This document shows, piece by piece, positions 29,494 through 39,908 of a DNA stretch of 64,000 nucleotides. Made by a program: the position numbers and the translations under genes. The stretch is from Kalmusia sp. IMI 367209 (Eukaryota; Ascomycota; Dothideomycetes; Pleosporales; Didymosphaeriaceae): NCBI GenBank assembly GCA_027946365.1, contig JAPEUQ010000008.1:1550001-1614000 (forward strand), given 5' to 3'. The notes below the pieces were generated by a model that made no database searches, was not told the origin of the DNA, and saw only the letters and a program-made list of their open reading frames with translations. The stretch's first letter is position 1. Every line of letters begins with the position of its first letter.

Positions 29494-32400
29494 AGTTAAT
29501 ATAATTAATAATTATAGATTATTTATCTAGAATATAAATATATTATTTATAATTTTAATACTTACTTATTATAGAATATACTTAGGAATATAAATAGACG
29601 TACTAGAATATTATAAGCCCTATACCCTATCTTATAGTTATGAATAGAAATATACGCATTAAATCCTTTTTAGATTATTAATATATTTTATAACTCCTTT
29701 AGTTTTATTATATCTTTTTATTATACTACTATTTTTATCTATTCTACTTATGGCATCTACTCTTTAATCCCCATAGTTTCCACCTATCCTTAATTAATTC
29801 TAATTAAGCGCCCCTAAATTATTAGAGGGGAACTCAGAGTACCCTAATATTAATTAAATATCTATCTATAAATAACGAATATAATAAGAAATAAAGCGAA
29901 ATTCGTTCTATATAGAATAAATAGTAGAGTAAAACTATATAGATTATAGATTCTTTAACTTATAACCTATAGTAGAATTTAACCTCTTATTTTAGCCAAA
30001 TCTAGACCTAATTTAGAGAGATTATATAGTATAAATAGTCGCCTATATATATTCTATCTTAATTGCGGATTTACACTTTAATATTTAATAGTTAAAATAA
30101 TTAGAACTAAGCATCTTATAAATCACCTTAATACTTAATCTTATAAGGAGACTCTAACTCTTATATATATTTAGTTATCTATACCTACGGCCTAGCCTCT
30201 ATATTATTAAAATATTATAACACCAGTCCTATTGTATTCTCCTATAACCTATGAGAATGAACTTATATAGGTAGTAATAGATAATAACTAGTCTTTTAAA
30301 TAGTAGAGAGGCTATCCTTTTAATACTTTCTTTAATACCTTAGGCTTAATACTGTAATAATGAGTCATTATAAATTATAGTTAATATTCTAGGATTAAGT
30401 TAAAATAGTTAAAGCTTCTCTACTTTATAATCTTTATAAAACTATAAAGATCTTAATTATCTTAGATACTTAGTTTATAAGAAACCATCTTAGCTTTCTT
30501 ATAGTAAGGGGTACTATATTAATAATAACTAGAAATTTTATAAGAAGCTACTTGATTTTATCTAATTCGTGGAAGCTATATAGGTATTTCTATAGTATTA
30601 GAAGTACTATAGGTTCTATCTAATATGAATACTAAGTAGTAACTTCTAGCTATTATATATAATAATACTAGTAATAATAGAATACTAGCTTATACTATCT
30701 AAACTTAACTATAAGAAGAAGGTATTAATTAGAATTCTACTAAGAATATAGTTCTATGCCTCACTTATATTATTAATCTAGTTATCTAGGATATCATTTA
30801 GTATTTTAAGTTAGTAGCTCCTAGTAAGCTAGAGATTGAAGAGAATCTATAATGGCGCTATATAAATAAGATTTAATTAAAAATTTTAATACTAAATTCT
30901 CTTTAAAAGGTAAGCTAGCTTTTATTATAGATATTTATTATAGACTAAGTTATAGCTAGCTTTAAGTAATATATAAAGTAATTAATTAATCCTATAATAT
31001 TTTAAACGTTTTATTACTACTTAGTAATTCCTACCACTAAAGAACGTCTCTCTATTATATAAGATATAAGAACTTATTAGAATTCGACGTTTAATATATA
31101 TAACTACGTAGTTAAGCTCTAGTTATATATTAATAAATAGTTTAAATAAGAAATTAATTTAAAAACGACTCCTTATATTACTAGGGCTACTAGTAATAAT
31201 AATAACGTAGAGATAGATTTTTATAATCTTAAATAACTTTAACTATTTTATACTAAGTAATATTACCTTGAGCTTATTATAGCTATACTAAAGAGGTTTA
31301 AGGATATAACTAACTCTTTAAGCTAGAACTAAAAACTATAGATTTAATATATCTAGCTTATATATAACTAACTCTTTAATTTTTTAGATAAGATAACGGA
31401 AGAGCTTAGTAAAGATTTAAAGAATAGAGATAATATAGAGTAACTAATAATAGTAAAAGCTATAACTAGAAAAGGATAAACTAAACTAAGTAAGTACTAT
31501 TTAAAAATAGATATAGAGTAGGGCTTTTTATTTAACTACGTAACTATTCTTAATCTAATATAAAAACTTATAGTATATAAAATACTATTATTATAGCTAT
31601 TTATTATAGTAATTACTAATATTATCTATAGGATAATACTTAGAAGCTTAGAATAAGTATAACTACTATTAGTAATTTGTTTAATACCTTAATTACTATA
31701 ATAATAAAGAAACTAGAGATTTTACTCTAGTCTTAACTATCTATTTTAGATAATTATTAGGTATAGAGTAGTTCTGGAAGCCCCTATCCTTAAACTAATT
31801 ATAGTTAAGTAGTATTTTAATATCTAGCTAAAACTAGGGTACTAGCTTATAATATATAGAAGAAGAGTAAGGGATAGTACGTTAGAAAGGAAAAGCTTAT
31901 TTAAGTATACCTTATATTATTATAGGTGAATCTTTTAATATTTTATAGTAATAGAAAGTAAATAAGAATATTTATCCTCATCTTATCTAAATTATAAAAG
32001 ATATTCTATCTATTTAGATTACTATAGTAAGTATTAAGCGTATTTTTAATATTATAAAAATATAATTAGAGATTAGAGACACCATCTTTAGCCTAGAGAA
32101 TTTAGTAGATTATATTTTTAAGTATATAATTTTTTAAGAGAAGGAGTAATATATTATTATAAAGAATAGTCTAATACTTTATAATAGAGTAAATAATCTT
32201 TTTAAACTTCTAACCTATTTAGATTATATAGATAGTATAGAGGAGGAAGAGATTATAAAGGAGGAAGAGGTTATAGATAAGAAAGAGATTATAGAGTAGG
32301 AAGATATTATATATATTCCTAGTATAAATAGGGAGTAAATACTCTAACTATATAAATATTAAAGGGTTTAACCTCCTTTATATTACTATATTTAATAGCT

Positions 32401-32733
32401 ATTATAAATAAATAGTTTATATCTCTAACTTCCGCTAGTAGAGTGTTCTATAAAAGTTATAGATATTTCCTAAATATACTTTCTAGTAATAGAATTATAT
32501 AAAATATTAATATAAATTACCATTATATAAATTTAACCTAGATAGAATCTTTAACCTAACCTATACCTAAGGTCCGTGTAATCTAACCCTAACCTACATC
32601 TAAAGTCTATATAACTTAACCTTAATCTATACCTAAGGTTCATGCGACCTAACCCTAACCTATACCTAATACTTAGTAATAGCTAATCTAACCTTAATCT
32701 ATCTATGGTTAACCTAATCTATTTACTAGTTTA
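29494..32733 (+). mobile_element. hAT transposon copy 4, right part
   Basis: Contains the transposase remnant and right terminus. The right end reads AATCTATTTACTAGTTTA, the RIPed form of AACCCATTTGCCAGTCTA. The subterminal repeats (CCTAACCTATACCTAAGGTCCGTG and relatives, 32537-32700) are present but decayed. Confidence 0.88.
29750..32393 (+). pseudogene. hAT transposase remnant, copy 4
   Basis: Aligns over the whole transposase, from the ATG region to the stop region, but nearly all CA/TG sites are mutated and stop codons are everywhere. No function is possible. It is the oldest or most exposed copy in the window. Confidence 0.85.
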
Positions 32734-34400
32734 TACTATCCTATGTCTTTGCTCATATTTAAATACTATACCTATAAAATCTTATCCTTAAGGCTAATAG
32801 ATAATTCGCTATTTACGTATAATTATTAATATTTAATTAAGGTTATTAAACGAAATATAGAGATCTTATAATATTTAAATATTATTCTATTAATAGTATT
32901 ACTAAAGTAAGAGGCTCCGAAGAAATATATCTAGGAAGGTTATTAATATATTATAAATAGCTTTTAAACATATTCTAAACCTATTATTAACCCTAAATCT
33001 CTTATAGATTTTATAAACTTCATAATCTCATAGATAATAGATTCTAGCGGCTTATTTAGTGGCGGTAGTAGATATATATACTCTCTAATTAATATTAAAA
33101 GGATATATAGTATAGTAAAAAGGTCCTTAGATATAAATAAATAGAAAACTATATTATAGGTTTTTATAAGAAGTTTTCTAGAGCCTTATAAATAGTTAAT
33201 ATCTATTAAATAGTTTAGAACGTATTTAGAACTTACTTTAAATAGTTTACTATAATTCTTTCTTTAATAGCTTCGTTATTCTATTATATAATAGCTAGTT
33301 AAAGAAGTAGTACTTTCCTTTATAGAGAATAGTAGTTCTTCTAGATAAGATATATTATATTTTATAATAGAGGATAATAATTTTAGTAAATAAGGGTTCT
33401 TTACTGTATTATATAATTCTTATAGTATAAGAAATACTAGGATTAGTTATTAATATCCTAAAACGTTAGAAACGTGTTTATATTATATTTATAATATAAT
33501 TTTAAGGTAGTTATCTATATTATACCTTACTTTTTATAAACATAGTATATATATAGATTATTAATCTATATAAATAATTTCTTACTAGAATCGTCTTTAA
33601 AAACTTATAAATAGACTATTTATAGTAAGTATATTTATAACATACTCTAAACGTATTATAAATGTATTTATATCTTAGTAGATTAGATTAGAATCTAAGT
33701 AGTTAATAACCTATTAAAGCTCTTAGATTAATTTCTAAATAGAATTCTCTACTTTAGTATATATTAACGTTTATAAGGTATTATGAATATATTTATAATA
33801 TAATATATCTATATAACGTAACTTTCATTTTGTTCTTCAGGTGCTATTTAAGAAAGGTGAGGTTACTATAGTTGCTTAATAGATTTGGCTCCAGCTATAT
33901 TACACCTATTAAAGCGTAATTATATTAGTATATATATAGAATATCTTATAAATATCTTAATAATATATTTTTATATAGTAGACGCTACTTTGTATAGGAT
34001 TATATTAAGAATATGTTAGGAACTACTTACTAATACCTATTTAAGATCGAGGATATCAGTTATATTTATATAATATATATAGCTATCCTTATATATTTAT
34101 AGATATTCTAGTATATATAAAGCAAATTTAAGCTCTATAGTAATAAGAGGGCTAAACTATACTATGATAAGTATAATAGACGTCATAGGTTCCTTCTAAA
34201 AGAATATTAACGTATTATAAATATATTTAGAATATTATAGTTTTAATCTATCTCTTTCTTTAATATAGTAGTATTTAACTCTTTAATCTCTAGGTTAACT
34301 TGCTATAAAATACTATCCTTAATATTAGATAGCTTAGAGATATCTATTTAGTAAGGAATAGCTTTAGAATATGTTTAGAATATATTACCATAGGTTGTGA
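32734..34400. other. RIP-degraded AT-rich DNA with an integrase-like trace
   Basis: There is no intact gene. On the plus strand near 34150-34200 a frame reads NKRAKLYYDKYNRRHRFLLK, similar to the region between core and GPY/F module of gypsy integrases, so another dead retroelement fragment is likely. The rest is TA-rich and unassigned. RIP character ends close to 34,390. Confidence 0.4.
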
Positions 34401-34469
34401 TATGTGAAGAATCACAAAATATGGGGGGCAAAAGAATACTATTATAAAGTGAAAATTTTTTATTAGTAA

Positions 34470-34574
34470 AGCTCAGCTAACTAGTTAGTTAATTTAAAAG
34501 CTAAGCCTACTGCTTGGCACGAGGAAGCTCGGACCCCACCAGTAGGCTTGGCTTTTTGACCAGTCGGCTGAGCT
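34470..34574. repeat. Imperfect inverted repeat at the transposon/gene boundary
   Basis: The left arm (34470-34512, AGCTCAGCTAACTAG ... AAGCCTACTG) and right arm (34539-34574, CAGTAGGCTTGGC ... GGCTGAGCT) are inverted. Mismatches are mostly transitions in the left arm (CCGACTGG versus TAACTAG), as if one arm had been hit by RIP. It may be a small MITE or the solo end of a TIR element. Confidence 0.5.
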
Positions 34575-34630
34575 GTATGCTCGTACCTTGCATATATCGT
34601 CACAGTCCTGGATCTGTTCTCACATATATT

Positions 34631-35653
34631 TTACACGGGCTTCCGCTTCCCTCGTGACTGCATCGGCAGCGACCTCGTTTTTATCTTCGGCTCCGCTAAC
34701 AGCTGTAATGGCCTCTGACACGCCATGAAATCGCGCGGTGCCGGATATCTCCAATCTAGCCAGAAATTCCATAATATCACGCTCGTTGTGCTACTGGCCC
34801 AATAGAGCATCAAAGCCGCGGGAAGATTCTGACATAGCGGGCCAATCAGCAGGCTCACGCTCAGCAAAGTTCCTCTCAGATATCTAGCGAACTTTGGGGC
34901 TTTGGTCGGGTCCGCGCTGACTCCATTCTTCGACATGTAAACGTTGGTGAACATAAGGCCGGAGACGATGAAAGGTAAGAAAGGGTCTGGAAGAAGGAGG
35001 TCAGGGAACCAGAGCATGCCTTCGCCAGAGAGAGAAGGCTGAAACCATGGGCTCATTTCAGACAGTGAGACACCATGCACGCTCTCTGTTGAGCTCCCAT
35101 TCAACGCCATGCCGAGAAGTCCATCCCGCGTACCACACATCTTTCGAATAACCTCAGCCATGGTGAAAAAAATGGGCAATTGGGCAAACGTCCAATTTAC
35201 CTGGCCCCAAATGGTGCAATTCCACCGCTTGTCCAGCGCACCTGTTTCTTTCCTGACAGCCGAGGCAATGGCGGCTTTGGCCTGTTTGGGATTGGTGTAG
35301 CCGCCTTTAAGCATGAGCTCGTTGCGCTTTTGGTAGGCGAGGGCTTGTCGCACGGGTTGCGTGCCTATGTAGCGCGCGGTGAGGGCGCGCACGTAGGAGC
35401 CGGCGGTGGTGACGAGTAGGCCACGAATAATGAAGGCGGAGAGTGGGATGGTGGCGTACCAGGGGAGCTGGGTATGGATCATGGACATCATCTCGTGGGG
35501 GAGGTAGAGAAGTGCGTCGAGGATGGCATTTTTGCGGGGGGCTGTTGCGTGGAAGGTCCGTATTCGGGGGCGGATGAGCGCTGATGGAGCTATGCTGGGG
35601 TTCCCAGCGAGCAATTGGCGGCCCTGTGGCCGTAGTAACCGCGAAGATAACAT
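34631..35653 (-). CDS. COX18: Mitochondrial inner membrane insertase, Oxa1/YidC family (COX18/OXA2-like)
   Basis: A protein of this family inserts hydrophobic subunits, especially the Cox2 C-terminus, into the mitochondrial inner membrane. The chosen start at 35653 (MLSSRLLRPQGRQLLAGN) gives 340 aa with an Arg-rich, acid-free mitochondrial presequence; a longer in-frame start at 36172 would add low-complexity sequence overlapping the promoter of ALG11. The family core is visible: PWYATIPLSAFIIRGLLVT, then RNELMLKGGY, WGQVNWTFAQLPIFFTMAEV, LLPDPFLPFIVSGLMFTNVY and LRGTLLSVSLLIGPLCQNLP. It resembles Cox18 more than Oxa1 in its short C-terminus. Single exon. Divergent from ALG11 with about 200 bp between starts. 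It is the first gene beyond the RIPed block. Confidence 0.8.
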   Translation of the reverse strand: MLSSRLLRPQGRQLLAGNPSIAPSALIRPRIRTFHATAPRKNAILDALLYLPHEMMSMIHTQLPWYATIPLSAFIIRGLLVTTAGSYVRALTARYIGTQPVRQALAYQKRNELMLKGGYTNPKQAKAAIASAVRKETGALDKRWNCTIWGQVNWTFAQLPIFFTMAEVIRKMCGTRDGLLGMALNGSSTESVHGVSLSEMSPWFQPSLSGEGMLWFPDLLLPDPFLPFIVSGLMFTNVYMSKNGVSADPTKAPKFARYLRGTLLSVSLLIGPLCQNLPAALMLYWASSTTSVILWNFWLDWRYPAPRDFMACQRPLQLLAEPKIKTRSLPMQSRGKRKPV

Positions 35654-35857
35654 GGAGTGATGGGATAGGCGTTGTGAAACTTCGAAGCTTTCGCGACGAT
35701 GCAGCTTCGACGGGAAGCTTGGGCCAGTGGAACCACGCTGTCGGGCCGCCGCTACGCAAGCACTGGCAAGACACCATCCCACCTCTAGCTGTTCTTTCTT
35801 TGCAACCACATGTCTCTCCCACTGCATTTCCTTCGTGTGTGATACCCCGGCTCGGCG

Positions 35858-37630
35858 TTGCCCCGCATGGCATTCTTCCTCATTTTTCTCTCGCTTCTGC
35901 TTTCTGTCGTTGTCTCGCTTGCTTTCGTTCCTAGGACCCTGCGTTTTGCTGGCGAGCTGCTGGGCCACTACCTCCGCCGATCGTCCCGCACCAGACGCGA
36001 GCTGCTGCTCGCCCGAGTTGCCAAAGAGCAACAGGCGTACGATGCAAAGTCCAAGGATGAAAAGAGCAAAGGAGACGACGAGTGGGAAGAGGTGGAGACT
36101 TCCATGGTGGGGAGCGCAGTGAATGGCGGAAAGGCGGACAAGGACTGGAGTGGCATTGTGGGCTTCTTCCACCCGTTCTGGTAGGCCGAGCTATACTATA
36201 CTGGAAGGCTGTGATCCCTAACATGTATATGCTATAGTAATGCAGGAGGCGGCGGTGAACGTGTCCTCTGGGCAGCTATCCGCGCGACTCAAAAGCGTTG
36301 GCCCGAGGCCGTCTGCGTAGTTTATACTGGCGACCACGACGTCGATAAGGACGCAATCCTTAAGCGCGTTAAAGACCGTTTTAACATCCATCTTCACCCG
36401 CCGAGCGTGCACTTCCTATACCTTACGACACGCCACTACGTGCTCAGCAGCACCTGGCCTCGCTTCACACTGCTCGGCCAGTCGATAGGCTCCATCATCC
36501 TCGCATACGACTCCTTCACGCTACTGGTACCGGATATCTTCGTCGACACAATGGGCTACGCTTTCTCGCTCGCTTTTTCCACCCTCCTCTTTCCATCCGT
36601 GCCTACCGGCACCTACGTCCACTACCCCACCATATCCACCGACATGCTTGATTCGCTAGACGCAGGAGGCCAAGGCATGAATGCAGGGACAGGACAGGGC
36701 TACCGCGGCCTAATAAAGCGCCAGTATTGGGCCCTCTTCGCCGCCCTATACAGCAAAGTTGGCAGCACCATTGACGTTGTCATGACAAACTCCACCTGGA
36801 CTCAAGGCCACATCAAATCACTATGGGGGCCCTACCGCAACCGGCGCAACAAGACCACGGACCACGACATCGATGTCGTCTTCCCACCTGTCGCTGTCGA
36901 AGAACTTGAATCCGAGATCGCCGTTGACGAAAAGAGCGAGAAAAAGCGCGGTCCCTACCTGCTTTACATAGCGCAATTCCGCCCAGAGAAAAACCACCAA
37001 CTTATCCTACAAGCGTTCTCCACCTTCATCGGCGCAAACCCTAAACTCTCTGCCTACCCGTCGCAGCGCCCAAAGCTCGTCTTGATAGGGTCCGTACGAG
37101 ATTCTGATGACGCTACTCGCGTGTACAAGCTCCGTCTCCTGGCTCACGAACTCCACATCAAAGACGACGTCGAATTTGTTTGCGACGCCACATGGCCTCA
37201 AATGCTCGAGTGGATGCGCAAAGCCAGCGCCGGCGTCAATGGCATGTGGAACGAGCACTTCGGCATCGGCGTCGTCGAATACCAGGCTGCGGGGCTCATA
37301 TCTGTAGTTAACAACTCTGGTGGACCAAAGCTGGATATCGTTGTTCCCATCGATGGACAACCAACTGGTAAGTTCTTTTAGTCGCATGAGAAAGGAATGA
37401 TTGTAGAGGTGGTTATGGCTAACGTTTGGATAGGATTCCATGCCTCCACAGCTGAAGAGTACGCCGAGGGATTCCGGAAGGCGCTCAGTATGAGTAAGGA
37501 GGAGACATTAGCCATGCGAAGGCGGGCGAGACAGTCTGCGGGTAGGTTCACAGACAGGGGGTTCGCGGAGAGGTGGCTGTTGAACATGGATCGGTTGGTC
37601 AAGCTGCAGGTTGCTAGAGCGGATAGTTGA
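35858..37630 (+). CDS. ALG11: GDP-Man:Man3GlcNAc2-PP-dolichol alpha-1,2-mannosyltransferase
   Basis: Adds the fourth and fifth mannoses to the lipid-linked oligosaccharide on the cytosolic face of the ER. Exons are 35858-36180, 36238-37367 and 37434-37630 (introns 57 and 66 nt, both GT..TAG), giving 549 aa, the usual length. The N-terminal membrane anchor is FFLIFLSLLLSVVVSLAF. The GT4 glycosyltransferase parts are FFHPFCNAGGGGERVLW (spanning intron 1), LYIAQFRPEKNHQLILQAF, and the EX7E-type motif NEHFGIGVVEYQAAGL, followed by NNSGGPKLDIV. The exon 3 register is fixed by TGFHAST across intron 2. An internal Met at 35867 is an alternative start. Confidence 0.93.
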
Positions 37631-38041
37631 TGCGGTGTGCTTCAAGATCTAAATGGAAAAGTAACAAGGGAACACCTGAATGTTCTGCATGTGTGAAAAA
37701 AGTGCATGATGTGCGGGTTCTTCTGGTGATGCTACTTTTGTAGAGTGGAAGTTAGACTGGTATGCGGCAGCGCATTCTGGAGATACATCAAGACACGCGA
37801 AACGTTTTCAGCAAACAGAACGTATAGGCGCCTTATAGCAATGCATGCCGGTTCGAGCCAAGACTCCATATTCACAATTCATCTACAGAAAGGAAATTAT
37901 GCACCCCTCACTTCGCGCACTGGTATATGAACTAGAACTCGCACTATCTTCACATCTCCAAAGATCCTTGTATACAAACATACCCGTTGCGTCCTCAGAC
38001 CCTAATCACGCCACCTACCCTACACAGCTAATACCTTCCAT
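37631..38041. other. Convergent intergenic region between ALG11 and the GPI-protein gene
   Basis: Holds the 3' ends of two convergent genes. No ORF or RNA gene is convincing. Confidence 0.5.
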
Positions 38042-38693
38042 CTACAACGCAGCAACCACGATACCGAAGGAAGCCAACAGCGCGGCAGCACTGAGGTCAA
38101 GTTTGCCTGCCGCACTGCCAGAGGGCTGCGTCTCCGGGCTTGAACCGGTCGCGGAGGGGGAGGTCGCGGCGTTCTCTGTGGAGCCGGATGAAGAGGGGGA
38201 TGCAGCACCGGTGCTGGACGCGCTGCCAGAGTTCTTGCTCGAGGAGCCAGTACCAGTGGGCGATGCGCTGCCGGAGGCAGTGGAGGGCAATTTGGTGGCT
38301 ATATATCTCATCAGCACTGCATCATATACGCAATTTCGACCACGCCTATCTGTCCTTCTATCCGTCTATCCATCAATCCTCTTCACCTGCTTCCAGGCGT
38401 TGATAGGACGAATAGACAGATTTCTACACGGTCGTCGGGTGCGGGCAAACGTACAGACTTCGACACCAGCGTCGTTGCAGATGTCTGCCAAAGCATCGAG
38501 CGCATCCTGCGCCTTGTCACCGCACTTCTTGGAGATCTGGGAGGTGATATCCTTGGCGCTGCACACGGCTTTGATGTCCCCGGGCGTGTCATAGGTGTTC
38601 ACCGCGCCGAGGAGGCAGCCTGGGGGGGCTGGCAGCGATAACAACGGAGGAGATGGCCGCGAAGGCGGTGATGAAGAGGGTCTTGGAGAACAT
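38042..38693 (-). CDS. Small secreted GPI-anchored Ser-rich protein
   Basis: Exon 1 (38455-38693) begins MFSKTLFITAFAAISSVVIA, a clear signal peptide, followed by a four-cysteine module (PPGCLLGAVNTYDTPGDIK, AVCSAKDI, KKCGDKA, ADICNDAGVEV). The intron is 38299-38454 (GTACGT..TAG). Exon 2 is Ser/Thr/Gly-rich (TASGSASPTGTGSSSKN) and ends with a hydrophobic GPI-type tail (LSAAALLASFGIVVAAL). It is likely a cell-wall or surface protein; the four Cys are too few for a CFEM domain. The signal peptide and Cys module are one base out of frame at a run of seven G on the plus strand (38622-38628); six would join them. Confidence 0.7.
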
Positions 38694-39908
38694 GTCGTCG
38701 GTAGGTGGTAGACGTATCGAGTGATCGGGTCAAAAAGTCTTCGTGGACAATGTTGCTGAAGAGCGCGTATGTTGGAAGAGTATTAGTCCGGAGATAAACC
38801 GCGTAAAGAGTGACGGCAGAGCGAAAAGAATGTTCAAAGAATGAGTGAGTGAATGACTAGAAAGCGGGTGCTCGGTGGAAGGTCGACGTTGGAGTTGAGG
38901 CGACCAGCGTAAGGAGGCGCGATGGCGCACGGGCCAGCGGACCTGGGTCAACTATTTCAGGGCGCTTGGGGTAAAACGCGCTAGTCTAGTCAGGAACGGA
39001 CTGGCAGAATGAAATGAAACGCGCCTGTTTGTTGATGTGATGATATCTGGAAATGGAAGATTGTGTCGCGACGTATAGAAAAGGGTGTATCTTCTATATA
39101 CTATCGTACTAAATCTTGCATTGGCTTTCTGCTCGGGCTCACGGTGTGAGACGAGGACTCCCACGAGGCGTCACAAGAAGTCCGTGAAACGACTCCGATC
39201 CGATGCCTCTTGCGCTCATGCACCGTACACAGCACTGTATACAGCAGGCCAGACCATTACTAGTCCGATATTTATGGCGCAAGTTTATTGCCAATCATCG
39301 TAGAAATCAAGTAGTCACAAGCAAGAAACCCGATTCATCATCGTAAACAAATGAGCAGCGGCTTCCATTCAATCATTCTGCAAGGCTCGACCAAGTCTCA
39401 TAGCCTCCGCTCTTCGCCCCCATAGCTCTTAGCTACTGAGAACGGGATATTACCATGGTATATAGAAGAAGCCTTCAAAAAAGCCAGGCCGCAGCAGACA
39501 TCGCAGCCCAGCTCGCGGATAGGACAAGCAAAACCTCGCAAGAAAGACTAAAACACCAAAGACAACTTTCCCCGCGCGCATCAGAAACGAGCCGCCAGCA
39601 TTTGCTCCTGTGCAACGTAATGGGGTATCCAAAGCAGAGCAAGCAGAGCAAAACCAAACAAATTCAAAGGCCAAGTTCTCTCCACACCAAGACTAGCCGA
39701 CTCATGCCAGAAACCCTTAGATGCGAAAAGTGGATTGATTTGAACCAGAAATCAATCGGCGGAAGGTTATCGACTAAGCAAACTCCAGAAGCTCCGTCGC
39801 TCATATAGTGTACAGAAGGTGCAGAAAAGAAAAGAGACATGAAGAGAGGCGTAGTGAGTGGGTATTGGATACGTTTCGTTCGGTCATAGCAAAGTGGTGT
39901 ATGTGATA
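38694..39908. other. Intergenic region with no supported gene
   Basis: Contains the promoter of the GPI-protein gene at its left and the 3' flank of the DENN gene at its right. Several ORFs under 130 codons on both strands show no recognisable domain. Confidence 0.5.

Noticed and set aside
1..34400. A Starship-type giant element
   Set aside because: No tyrosine recombinase (DUF3435) captain is visible; the block is explained by nested hAT and gypsy insertions.
34631..36172. Long 513-residue version of the COX18 protein
   Set aside because: The upstream 173 residues overlap the ALG11 promoter and first exon on the other strand and are low-complexity; the Met at 35653 opens a proper mitochondrial presequence.
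37840..37870. tRNA T-loop-like GGTTCGAGCC
   Set aside because: No acceptor stem, D-arm or anticodon arm can be formed around it.
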